DNA of 64,000 bases from Cavia porcellus (taxonomy: Eukaryota > Chordata > Mammalia > Rodentia > Caviidae): assembly GCF_034190915.1 (NCBI RefSeq), contig NW_026947485.1, forward strand, positions 49,893,019-49,957,018, read 5' to 3'. Positions 11,905 to 22,494 of the stretch are shown here, piece by piece. The notes under the pieces are model-generated. The model saw only the letters and a list, made by a program, of their open reading frames with translations. It was not told the origin of the DNA and made no database searches. Numbering within the stretch: position 1 is the first letter of the stretch; each line of letters begins with the position of its first letter. Made by a program: the position numbers and the translations under genes.

Positions 11905-12035
11905 AGCCTAGTTCACTAGACTGTAAACTCCATAAAGGCAGACATTTCTCTTTCTAGCTGGTTGGCAGACAGCAAGAGGCTGTGGGTACGCATCTGTCGT
12001 AAGCACTCAAAGTATTTGTTGAAAAGTGGAAAAGT
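11905..12035 (+). repeat. L2-like LINE 3' end
   Basis: The pattern 'ctagactgtaaactccata', 'aaggcaga', then 'gcactcaaagtatttgttga' is the usual L2 3'-end block order ('...actgtgagctcc...ggcaggga...gcactcaataaatgtttgttga'), diverged. Confidence 0.5.
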
Positions 12036-12388
12036 GAGTTACCCGAGGTGACATAATTTGTAGAGCTGCCCACAAGTAGTGGTCAGATTGGTGTAATTCG
12101 GTGATTTCCTCCAGCCTGGCATTGTGTGAAGTTCTGCTAATGTTAGCAGTTGACTCACTGCTTGCTGTGTTTGGGAGTTTAGAGTAACAGCAAAGGCCTA
12201 ATGAAGGTCCAAGCAGTAAGTTACTGGCGTTTATGATTCAGCTTCTGTTACCTTGTAATTTTTCATGAGAACTGGTGGTTAGGGAGAAACTCCTACATGT
12301 TTGCTCAGAAACAGAGATGGAAAGTGAGCACAGGTGAAAGAGAAGCTGGTGGCAAAGGTAAACTTGTTCCATTCCTCTCCTCTCGCAG

Positions 12389-12631
12389 GAGGCCCATCCT
12401 CCCAGCAGCCATCAAACTACCGAATGCAGCGACAGTAAATCAAAGACTGAGTCGGGTGTCTCACGAGTTAAATCTTTTCTTCCTGTTCCTCGAAGTAAAG
12501 CCGCCCCGTGTTCTCAGAACACCAAAAGAAGCAGCAGCAGCAGTAATACAAGGCAACTTGAAATCAACAACTCCAAAGAAGAGAATTGGAACCTACACAA
12601 ACACGAACAAGTAGAAAAACCTAACAAATAG
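12389..12631 (+). CDS. CTTNBP2: CTTNBP2 terminal coding exon with stop
   Basis: Acceptor 'tcctctcgcag'. It encodes 80 residues in phase 0 and ends TAG at 12629-12631. The peptide includes [20 protein letters not shown], then [12 protein letters not shown], a serine run ([10 protein letters not shown]) and the C terminus [16 protein letters not shown]. This is the known CTTNBP2 C terminus. A longer open frame in another phase (from 12297) covers the same bases but reads a shadow frame and begins inside the intron. Together the seven exons sum to 1104 nt, 367 residues plus stop. Confidence 0.95.
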   Translation, partial: EAHPPSSHQTTECSDSKSKTESGVSRVKSFLPVPRSKAAPCSQNTKRSSSSSNTRQLEINNSKEENWNLHKHEQVEKPNK

Positions 12632-13240
12632 GCCTGCCTACAATATTCTCACTTCTGTACATTTCACACAGAAACAAAGGACAACAATGATTGTAAATAC
12701 CTTCTAATGTTTTCATTGTAATATAAAGTATGAGTGCGGGACCACTATTCAATTTTTTGTAAAGAGTGTATTTAGGACTGAACTTCAATACCAAGAAGTT
12801 ATGCCAACTTTTCAAGTAGTTTTGTAATAGAAACCTTGTAATCAAAATGTTCAGGGGTATTAGAATGTCTGTGTACTATATATTGCAATCTATACATATG
12901 TATATATGTACATATATTTAAAGAATTCCACAAGTCCTGTTATATACATGTTACAGAATGTGTACAACATTGACTTAGACAACATGTGCCATTTTAAATG
13001 GAGATCATTTTATGTTCACTTGAGGAATGACTAAAATGGGGCAATAACAAATCATTCTAAACATTTATTTTCCATTAAAAGCCATATAAAGTATTTTGCC
13101 TGTTAAATCCTAGTTTTACATTTGAATCTTCTAGTGGTTATATTGCCTTTTAGTTGCATCATGTATATATTATAGGTTTGCATTATGACTCCTGTAAAAT
13201 ATGAAATTATAATGCAATAAAAGTGTTATCTTTCTTACAA
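12632..13240 (+). other. CTTNBP2: CTTNBP2 3' untranslated region
   Basis: AT-rich sequence after the stop. It holds four Pumilio-type octamers TGTANATA (12692, 12899, 12907, 13162) and ends near the first canonical poly(A) signal. The exact cleavage point is inferred. Confidence 0.7.
13216..13221 (+). promoter_or_regulatory. CTTNBP2: CTTNBP2 poly(A) signal AATAAA (first of several)
   Basis: AATAAA lies 585 bases after the stop and is followed by a T-rich tract ('gtgttatctttctt'). Further AATAAA copies at 13288 and 13343 could serve as alternatives. Confidence 0.65.
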
Positions 13241-13299
13241 AAGTTTTGTACCTAAGTGGATATAAAAGATACTTGTATAAAGCCTTCAATAAATTAATT

Positions 13300-15120
13300 C
13301 CAAGTTATCTCCCTGTGCAATATTATTTCTAGTAGTACAATTAATAAAATAGTTTCTAAAAGTCTTAATGATGAAATTACTCGACTCAGTTAAGATGCTT
13401 TGATACAAATAAAATACTGAATTAGTGAAATAATTTTGCTCTCTTCTACAGCTTTTAAAAGTTCATCTGTGCAGTAGATGAATGTGTTTAATTTAGGTAT
13501 GCAGATGGGGCTGCCATTTCACTAGCTATTCACAAAGAGACACGCTCACTAGGAAGTGTTGTCTAGCTAGTTGAAATAAAAATAAAACACTGTAACTAAA
13601 GCTCTAGCAGTAAAACACCTTTTTTTCATAAATATCTAAAAGAGTATAACTTAAGAAGTATTTATATATCTAAGGGTATTGAAAGCCCTTTGGGGCCTAA
13701 AATAGTTGTTTACATTAATGAACCCACAACTACATTGATAAACTTCACAGAAAGATCTGCAAATATCCAAGAAACAATGGATAGTGACGATGTCACATGG
13801 GAGAAGCAGAGGAAGGCCTTTCCACCTGTGAGGAATTAGATTTCAGAATCTGCCAGTATTCTTCCTGGCTTCCTCTTTTCAAGACAAGTCCTGGGGAGCT
13901 CAGCTACAACCCCATGCACAGGGGAGGGGGGTGTAGGAGGCTAGGAGGACTAGAGAAAGGGGCCGAGGGGCTGGGAAATGGGTTGAGCCATGAACACACT
14001 CCTCTGATCAGGGCTCAAGTTCTGAGCAACCTGGTATTTGATATTCTCAACTGTTTTCACACAAAGCTACTGATGGGAATAAAACTTCCCTGAAAATCAC
14101 AGATCGAGACTCAGGTGGCTTTGGCATATTTTTTATCTATTTTTCTCCTGCTTATGTACAACTACTTAAATTTTATCTCCTTTGGATTGTTACAAGGCAT
14201 TGTATTTCATATCAGCAGCTGTTCTGAACATAAAGATCCATTAACATACTCAGGAACCAAAGGTGAGAAAACCAAGCTTGGAAAAAATTGAAGACAACCT
14301 GTAGTAACAGATCCATGCAGCTTTGATTTGTTGTAAAATGCAATGTGTACGGTCCTTTACTATTGAATGGCAGACTGCAAGATACCTAAAGGCATTTAGA
14401 TCAAGGACCTGCAAAATTCAGGTAGACATACTAATGGTCATATCAATTTAGTGAGTCATAACTGGCATTTTAAAAATGGAACAGTATAAAATAGAAAATG
14501 CCAAGAATCAATCTCTAAAAACTAAGAAGCTTCTGCTTCAGTTATGTGGCTATCTGCATGTATGTCCATGTGATTTAGAGTGTACCTGTGAGGGTCATGC
14601 TCAAAAGTCTCTGAATGTCAGTACCATATACCAGGGTCTAGTGTGGATGGAACTGTATGGGGGCACAACAGTCGTTGTGGTGAACTGCATTGGGAAACAT
14701 CAAGCACTGCAATTACCAGCAGCTGTGTGGTATAAAACATGTTACTTAGCCCACAGTTAGTTTTATGGGGTATTAAATAAGGATCAAGACAACCCTACAA
14801 GTTGTCCATATACATTAACCGTAATATCGGGGCCTTAATTTATGTCTTACTGCCAGGCAGCTCTGATTTAATTTTATTAGTAAAAATGGATAAAAGTGAT
14901 TAGATCCATTTGTGCCACCAGTGGTACAAGCCACCCAATGGTTCAGTCATGTATCTACCACCAGTGGTGTAAGCTGGAAGGAACATAAAATGAAACAGTT
15001 AAGCTTTTCTAGACCTTATTCAGTGGAAATCTGGATCAATATCTCAGAACTTCCAATGGCATTTCATATGAAGTGAGTATTAATAGACCTGAAGATAGAA
15101 ATATAATAAAACTTCTTCAG
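13300..15120. other. Intergenic sequence downstream of CTTNBP2
   Basis: No gene found. A 98-codon open frame (13797-14093) and a 94-codon one (14476-14760) have no recognisable domain and no splice or promoter context. A short 'ccaccagtggt' motif occurs twice (about 14917 and 14959). Confidence 0.5.
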
Positions 15121-15124
15121 TCCC

Positions 15125-15650
15125 CCACTTTCAAAATGAACAGATCATCCAGATAGAAAATAAGAAAATGCCAGAATTAACTTTTGACCAAATAGACCTA
15201 ACGGATAGATGGATAGATATGCTCAACAGTAGCAGAATAAAGATTCTTCACAAGGTCTTAGGGAACATTCTCCAGGTTAGATCATTATTAGGCCACAAAA
15301 CAACTTGTAAAGGTAACAAAATTAAAATTGTATCAAATACTCTTCCAATCACAGTGTTAGGAAGCTAGAAATCAGTAACGAGACATTTCAGAAAATTCAC
15401 AAATACATTAAAATTGAACATGCTCCTGAAAACTAATAATGGGTCAGTGAAATCATAAAATACCTCGAGACAATGTAAATGGAAGCAACATACCAAAACA
15501 AAGGATACAGCAAAACAGCCCTAATGCAAGTTTATGGCAATAAACATCTACATTGAAAAAAACAACCTAACATTATAATTCGAGGGATTAGAAAAACAAG
15601 AGCCACCCAAAGTTACCAGAAGAAAATGCAACTAGAGCAGAACTTTTTAA
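15125..15650 (+). mobile_element. Old L1 fragment (ORF2 endonuclease end)
   Basis: Decayed L1 ORF2 from the end of the endonuclease domain. Recognisable blocks are 'gaccaaatagacctaacgga', 'ggaacattctccagg', 'ttaggccacaaaacaa', 'cacaaatacattaaaatt' and 'caacctaacattataatt'. Many indels and stops mark it as an ancient mammalian L1, not a recent insertion. Confidence 0.8.
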
Positions 15651-15654
15651 AAAC

Positions 15655-16500
15655 CTTTGTGACATTCCAATCTCTTTTCAAATTGTAATCACTCAGAAGT
15701 TTCTCAGTTACACTATGAATGTCACACTGTAAACTGAGTTGTGAATTGAATTTTTAAAGATTTCTAATGAAGTAACAAAACAGCAATTACCATTTTCATT
15801 TCATAGTTTACAGGTGAGCTTCTCAAAAGTAAATTAATAAATTTTGTAACTTTCTTATGTAAGCAAGAAAACGCTGATTACTGGTAAAAAATCTTCACAA
15901 TCAATTTTTCACAAATATATTATTTGCCTACAGTTAATCTTTACTGAAAATTAAATTCAGTTGACTACCCTAGTGGTAGATTTACGTATCTGTTGTTAAC
16001 AACTATGACTCATTGAAGAAAAGTTACTTTTTGAAGTTATGGGATGCTTTTGAATTTTAGTCTGTTTCTCTGCAAGGTCATTTTCCCTTAACATATAGTT
16101 CAAAGGACTAAATTATTGAACAGATATCCTCTGTTAATCTGCTTTTGACTATGAGTTTAGTTAGAGACCAAGATGCCTGATGAGGACTAAGGGAACTAGG
16201 GAAAGTTAGGTACTGAGAAGGAATCTGCATTTACCGTATCTAGACTGTCTTTAATAGGAAGATAACACTATCCAAAGTCATGGTCTCAGACTGGCCACAA
16301 AACTCACTAAGATGACACTTAACATCTTCAGGTTGTATAGAACTCATGCAGAAAGTAGAGGATTATTCTGCTTCCCAGGAGGACAAACACAATGGACACA
16401 GTCAAATGCTGACAGCTATTCCTATCCTTCCTAATGCTTTCACAAGGGTATCAGCTAAGCATGTTACAAACATTATTTGTGCTGTATTTAAGGGAACAAA
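15655..16500. other. Intergenic, nothing recognised
   Basis: AT-rich sequence between two L1 remnants. No feature supported. Confidence 0.45.
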
Positions 16501-16504
16501 CATA

Positions 16505-16615
16505 TTTCTCCTGCAAATGACTCAAGTTAACGGCAGCATAGTACTCCATTGTGTGTAAATATCACAAATTTCTCTTTCTCCATCTGTCAAGGGACATACT
16601 GGCTACTGCCACGGT
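16505..16615 (-). mobile_element. L1 ORF2 3'-end fragment
   Basis: Blocks 'catagtactccattgtgt', 'tttctctttctccatctgtc' and 'aagggacatactggctac' are the reverse complement of the familiar end of L1 ORF2 (image of 'acaatggaatactatgcagc'). Confidence 0.65.
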
Positions 16616-17214
16616 GTAGCTAGACCATAATGTTAAATAAATCAGACACACAAGCTTAAGTATTCCATGGTTTCTGTTATATGAGAAACCCAAGGAAAGA
16701 ATAAAGAGAAAAATAAAAAATAATAGAAAATAGGGAGCCAGGTCTATTTTAAAGGGGCACAAGAGATGGAGAGAGGGGGAAGAGAAGGAAAGAATGAGAG
16801 ATTTAAACAGAATTAAGGTGAGTTATGCATATATACCAACTCCACACAAAGTGTAATCAATATGTACTACGCACAAGTACTAATAGGAATAATGTTCACA
16901 TCTACTCAAAGTGCTTCAAATGTTATTCACTCATTATTAAACTAATATGGTGCTGGGGCAGAGAATAAAACAGTAAAACAAGCCAAACTCCTCCCATCTT
17001 GGAGTAAAACATGAGTAATTGAAGAAACCGCAAGGTAATTCTCCACTGTGTGTGTCCTAAGGCAGAGTGGATGGGGAGAACCAGGTAAAAACCTGGAGGG
17101 TGAATTACTTTAGGGCAGAAAGCATCTCCAAGGACCCGGCATCCACTGTGGCAGCTGCAGGGTGAGAAGGCACAATGGACAGAGGAACTGCGGGAAACAA
17201 CTGGCTTCTGTTCT
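16616..17214. other. Intergenic, nothing firm
   Basis: Includes a purine-rich stretch (16758-16800). It may hold more L1 3'UTR debris, but I cannot assign it. Confidence 0.4.
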
Positions 17215-17720
17215 TAAACCAGACAGATGGACTCTATTAAAAGTTTTGAAGTTCCTACACAGCAACGGGACCCACCAACAGAGGGAAGAGGCAACTTAAG
17301 GAAGAAAATCTTTGCAAAATGTAAATCTGATAATATCCAAAATATACTAGAACCTCAATTTAGCTGCCAGAAAACAGCCTGTTTAAAAACAGGAAATGAA
17401 CTCGAATCTGTGTTGCTTATGAGAAGACGTAGACATACGGAAAAAATGCCTGACCTCATTATGCTCAGGAAAATACAACTTAAAAACTACAGGATAACAA
17501 GTTATAATTTTTAGAACTGTTATTATCAAAATGACAAAAAAATTAGTGTTGGCGAGAATATGAAGAATGAAGAACTCTTGTACGCTGTAGGAGAGGAGGT
17601 AAATTGGAGCCACCATTATGGAGAACAGTGTAAGGTCCCACTGACATGTTTTTAGGAAGTCAAAACAGATCAAGATAATTTGATGTCTGGGTCTCTATGC
17701 CAAAATATCTAAACAATCAG
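17215..17720 (+). mobile_element. Old L1 ORF2 C-terminal fragment
   Basis: Recognisable L1 blocks in order: 'aagttcctacacagcaac', 'ccaccaacagaggg', 'aaaatctttgcaaaatgtaa', 'gttggcgagaatatgaa', 'aactcttgtacgctgtag' and 'attatggagaacagtgt'. It is frameshifted throughout. Confidence 0.78.
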
Positions 17721-17724
17721 CATT

Positions 17725-18465
17725 TTATCATTGTGCTGAAAAATCCTTCAAAGGGTATTTAAAATCAAGTATAAGATTTCCACTACATTTTATTTTTTAA
17801 TTGAAAGAAGCCCGTGTTCGTTTGGTCAAACCAGTTTGTTACTCATCTGACAACTTACTCTGAATTTTCAAACTTGACCTTGTGGGTAATGAAACTACAA
17901 CACATGGAATGGTGTAATTCGAGAAAGGAGAATTTCCTGCCTCACTATCCCTCTCTTCCTCATTTCTGAATCATCTTATTAATTGATATATTGTGGTATT
18001 TTTGTGAAATACTAAATAGAGCACAGCAACTGAAATAATAAACTCCCTGTTCTGCCCTTGAGCAATCTATGTCATGAACCAGGTGATACAACCCTCCTGG
18101 GATGAATTTGTTTTTTTGTTGTAGGTGGTGGTGGTGTGTGTTTTTTTTTAATCTGAAATTAAGATAATCTACTTGTAACTCTAGAATTCTTTGCATCTAT
18201 CATTAATCAGATATCTCAAAATAGTACAGATGTATCTTTTATTACTCAAATGCTGAAGGAATTGAATCAGAAGTATTACATTTATATAGAAGAATCCAAT
18301 ATGATCCAGGAAACAGGACTCTTAACATCAGCTGATGTGCCAGGTGCATGCTGGGAGGGGAACTGTGAAAGAATGTGCTGGAAAAGAAGGAGGAACAGCA
18401 GGCCAGGGGAAAATGAGTGAAAAACCAGAAAATAAATAAGAGAAAAGCATGGTAGGATAAAGATT
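17725..18465. other. Intergenic, nothing recognised
   Basis: Contains only a short GTG/T-rich stretch at about 18122-18150. Confidence 0.45.
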
Positions 18466-18466
18466 A

Positions 18467-18529
18467 GAGTTTTGAAGATATTTCAAAGAGTTTTGAAAGA
18501 TATTTCAAAGAGTTTGAAGATATTTCATC
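18467..18529 (+). repeat. Short tandem array, 3 units of ~21 bp
   Basis: Three consecutive copies of a unit like GAGTTTTGAAGATATTTCAA (18467-18487, 18488-18509, 18510-18529), differing by single-base indels. Confidence 0.85.
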
Positions 18530-19317
18530 AATTTAGATTAGCTAAGTGCAGGAACACTAAGGGGAAAAAGTACCAAAGATCTAATATCCAGCCAACAGGA
18601 AGTAAACTATCACAACTACTTCAAGGCTAAGTTCATTAATGCCTTACTCATTTCTTTGTACCTCCAATACTTAGTACTACAATGTACAAGTACTACAATA
18701 GATGTTTGACAAGAACTATAAAAATGATGACAAAATAATGGCAATGCCTTAATCTATCAGGAACTTGAGTTCAAGTTCCTGTCAAGTGTAGTTGACAAAG
18801 CTTTTCTCCTTCACCAGCACTTTTATAGGTTGCATCTTTCTTGTGAGCTTTCAGAACTCCTGGAGTCCTCACCTGGCATAGGTAGATAATACAATCAAAA
18901 CTAAAAGAGTGAACTGACAAATGGTGGCCTTTCTCTTTGGCCACCTGCCAGCATCCTTGTGGCTGTTTCTTTCTTGAACCATATTTCCTGTTTTTCCAGT
19001 CTTTGGTTCTCCACAAAAGAGTTCTATCACTCCCTTTCTGCTTGCTCACTTCAGGACAATCTGACAAGAAAACTTGGAGCTCCCTTCTTGTGAACTGATG
19101 ACAAATTCAGCAGCCCCCTAAGCCCTAGTACATACATGACAACCAGAATGCTCAGTCCAGCCCCATGCTTATAAAACCACTGTAACACTCCAAGACAGCT
19201 GGCTTTCCCTGTTCTTTCCATCCATTTTTAGATTTATTTAGAAGCCTTACTTGCTTTACCCTGAAGGTTTTCATACTGTCTTGGAGTGTGTATTGTTAGC
19301 TTTCTTGTCTCTGATAT
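18530..19317. other. Intergenic, nothing recognised
   Basis: A 98-codon minus-strand open frame (18771-19067) shows no recognisable domain. Confidence 0.45.
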
Positions 19318-19640
19318 GTAATACCTGATATTGACAAGTTAAAACAAGAGAGGTTTGATTTGGTTCACAGTTTGCAGGATTCAGTCCATGGTTGGATGCC
19401 TCTAACGCAGGAGCATGATGCTAGAAGAGTGTGGCAGAGCAAAGCAGTTTATTATGTCATCGTAGCCAGAAAGCAGAGCAGGGGACAGTACCCAGAGGAA
19501 TGGGCAAAGGACCAGATATAGACTCCAAGGTCATGCCTCCATGACACACTTAGAAAAGTTTGCTCCAGTAACCACCTGAGTGGATCCCAAAGTCAATCAA
19601 GTTGACTTTTCAACCTAACATCAAGGAGGGTATATGTGAT
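19318..19640 (-). mobile_element. MaLR-type LTR remnant (solo)
   Basis: The order 'taatacctgatattgacaag', 'agaggtttgatttggttcac', 'agtttgcaggattcagtcca', then 'agcagag...' is the antisense image of MaLR (MST/ORR-like) LTR 3' halves. No internal retroviral region is visible. Confidence 0.5.
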
Positions 19641-19737
19641 CGTCAGTGTTGATATCTACACTAAATTTGGATGAAAAATTTCAACTGTTTCCATGGGATA
19701 ATAATACTGACATTATCATCCTTTCTGACTTTTGAGG

Positions 19738-19808
19738 TACTAAATATTACTTTAGTATTGCAAGATTATTAATACTAAATATTACTTAAGTATAGCAGGA
19801 TTACTGCT
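19738..19808 (+). repeat. 35-bp imperfect tandem duplication
   Basis: The unit beginning TACTAAATATTACTT occurs at 19738 and again at 19773, with a few substitutions ('agtattgcaagatta' versus 'agtatagcaggatta'). Confidence 0.8.
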
Positions 19809-19882
19809 TAATCCTGCAAATACTTACACATTAAGTATCTCTGCCTTTAAGCCTAATATATATTTTCCCAATATACTGAAGC

Positions 19883-19930
19883 ATGTACCAATTAATCCTT
19901 TAAACAATGTACCAATTAATCCTTTAAACA
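19883..19930 (+). repeat. 24-bp exact tandem duplication
   Basis: Two adjacent identical 24-bp units, each beginning ATGTACCAATTAATCC. A third start ('atgttt') follows. Confidence 0.9.
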
Positions 19931-19934
19931 ATGT

Positions 19935-21320
19935 TTATGTCTGAAAGGTCAAGACAGTCTTGGAAGTCTTGTGGTTTATATTTCTTTATTTATTTCAGAA
20001 TAAGCCTACACCCTATTTAAGGTCACAACTACCAACTTCCCTGTTATTAGAGCATTTTCCCTGCCAAGGTGAATTATTATTTTGCCGTTTGTATGCTTTA
20101 TTTTACATACTTTATCACCACTTCATGTCTTCTCAAAATTAATGCTGAGATTCGTGGAATTACACAGTGCTTTGAGTGAAGACCTGAGATTAGTTATCTA
20201 GATGCCTAATTTCAAATCAAGCCACAGTTCCCATTTGAGAACATCCAACTTGAGTATTATAGCGTATAACCAGATACAACAGTCTTTCTAAAGAGACATC
20301 CGCACACTTGCACTTTGGTGGACATCACTTAAGTAGAATTCCACGTGAATGATATTTTCTTTGAATTGGAATCTGTGTCTTCACAGAGTAACTGACATTC
20401 ATGTTCAAACTGGGAAAGAGCATGCCCTAAATTAAAAAAGTGTTGCTTCAAAACCCAGATGAGTGAGTCATCCACACAAAAACCAAAATATCTGTTAATG
20501 AAATCAGAGAGCAATACAAATTTTTGCAAGACTACTAGAATGGTCAGAAGTCTTGATTTGTAATGGTATCTGTCTCCACAATCTGGGGCACTCATATATT
20601 TACATTTTTGTTGAAAATCTGTAAAATAAATGAAAGGCTTTTTATAGTCAAGCAAAAATTATAGAAACACATACACTATTTCACAGCATTAATAACTGTT
20701 CCCAATATCTATTTTTCCTGTTTTTTCCTCTATTATTTCAGGAGATTACCCAGCTGCCTGTGTTAACTACTATTCATAGCACCAATCAAACACCTTCATA
20801 ATTTTTCTTTTGGACCCCCACTTTTCCCAGCTTATATCTGTAGTTCATAAGTTAAGATGATAGATCTTTTATTCCTTTTTAAAAGGATATCCAAGAGCCA
20901 AGTATTCTATCTCACTTTTTTCTAATTGGTTCCCACTATGTCACAATTCATTGGTTTTCAAAGTAACATTATGTTAATATAAGCATAAAAAAGTGCTGGG
21001 AGCAATTTGATATCCAGCATGGCTTTTTGTAAAATGAAACTAAAAATGTTAAACTTCTGTGCATAGCCTAGATGGCTCAAAGATGAATTATAAGCTTGGT
21101 GTCACCTATTCAACAACACACAGTTTTAGAGATAAGGCAATACCTGTGTCCAGATAGAATTGCTTCTGCTATAGGATATAGTGCTGTCCTTTGAAAGTCA
21201 TTGTGTTAACTGGATCAAAATAAGTCAGGTTTAGTCATACTTACTTAATACCAAAATATCCAGTCAATTCATCAGTGGATTAGAATTTTAAACTAACAGA
21301 GACTTCAGAAGACTTCTTAT
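19935..21320. other. Intergenic, nothing recognised
   Basis: A 108-codon minus-strand open frame (20329-20655) contains no motif I can place. The rest is AT-rich. Confidence 0.45.
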
Positions 21321-21324
21321 GGAC

Positions 21325-21420
21325 ATCTGTAATTTTACTGAGTTAGGAATCAAGACCTAGTGAGATTAAGTGATCTGCCAAGTAATGAAACTACTTAGTG
21401 ACAACTTTAGACTAAAGGTA
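21325..21420 (-). repeat. MIR-like SINE remnant
   Basis: Reads like the reverse complement of the MIR core: 'gagattaagtgatctgccaa', then 'aactacttagtgacaac'. Diverged. Confidence 0.5.
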
Positions 21421-21424
21421 CATT

Positions 21425-22345
21425 TTATGACTCATCATGTGGCACTTTTTAATCCTGATCCTTTTGTTTTTGCCTTTCCCAAATCCATTTTTTAAACACT
21501 TCTGATAATGTAACTTGATTTCCTTGCAAAACAATTCCTTTTCTTTTTAGTTAAGAGACCGGGTAGAGATGACTCTTTTCTGAGCTTCAAGAATTGGTGT
21601 GTGGCCCAGAGCAAACCAACCAGAGCCACAGGCACACAATACTAGAACTATGCTTCAGATTCAGTGAGAGGCATTTTCCCACTACCAGTGTGGTTAAGTA
21701 CATGGAAACTCTGGGATGTTGGCACCACCTTTTTGCATCAAGGGGTAAGCCTGCCTTAGAATGGAATCAGCACAAAGAATAGCAAATAGGTAAAATGTGA
21801 CTGAGCTTTAATGATGAGCTTTGAGCACTTTTTTCTTTGCTTAAGTCAGTTTGGTCAGCCTCGCATCTTGTGAGGGGCAATTCTGAGTAGTGAAATTTTC
21901 TATAAAAGTATGCCAACTTTGACTTAATATTGTAAAATGGAAACCCTGTCACAAACCCATTAAAGGCGATCTCTAATCATAATGTACATGAAGTGTTTTC
22001 CCTTCCCAGTGGTGTGTTTTGAAGGAATGAGAGAAAGCCTGGGGACGTGACAGTTTGTTCTGTCTAAATTTTGAAGTAAATGATGTATTTAGTGATAGGC
22101 ACTAGACCAAATGAAGTGCAAAGAAGAGGCCCTAGCATCTGTTTCTTCACACTATGCATCCAAAATATGGGAAAATCCAAGCTAGAGAACCTATTATGAA
22201 AGCTTTTAAAAAGTCTTCCCACCCAGCACTTTTAAAAACCTTATACATGTGCAGAAAGTAGACTAAGAATTACTTAAGAGTGGGTAAAATAGAAAGATTA
22301 GGGGATGAGATAAAAAAGGGTATATACAAATTTTCTATTTTTAAT
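21425..22345. other. Intergenic, nothing recognised
   Basis: No gene or repeat could be supported. Confidence 0.45.
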
Positions 22346-22349
22346 TTGA

Positions 22350-22492
22350 TAACAATATTCTAAGTTGATTGTGGTGATAGTTCCACAACTCTCAGTATAT
22401 TAAAAACATTGACTTGCATACTTTAAATGGGAAAATTGGATGACGTCCTTCCTGTGTGTGAATTATATCTCAGTGAAGCTCTTAAAGAAAAA
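22350..22492 (+). mobile_element. Ancient L1 3'-end fragment
   Basis: 'tgtggtgatagttccacaac', 'cttgcatactttaaatggg', 'gaattatatctcagtgaagc' and an A-rich end match the 3'UTR pattern of old mammalian L1s. Confidence 0.72.
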
Positions 22493-22494
22493 AA

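Noticed and set aside
12297..12614. 105-codon + strand open frame at the CTTNBP2 end
   Set aside because: It reads a shadow frame of the terminal CTTNBP2 exon and begins upstream of the acceptor.
20329..20655. 108-codon minus-strand open frame
   Set aside because: No family motif, no supporting signals, AT-rich context; chance is sufficient.
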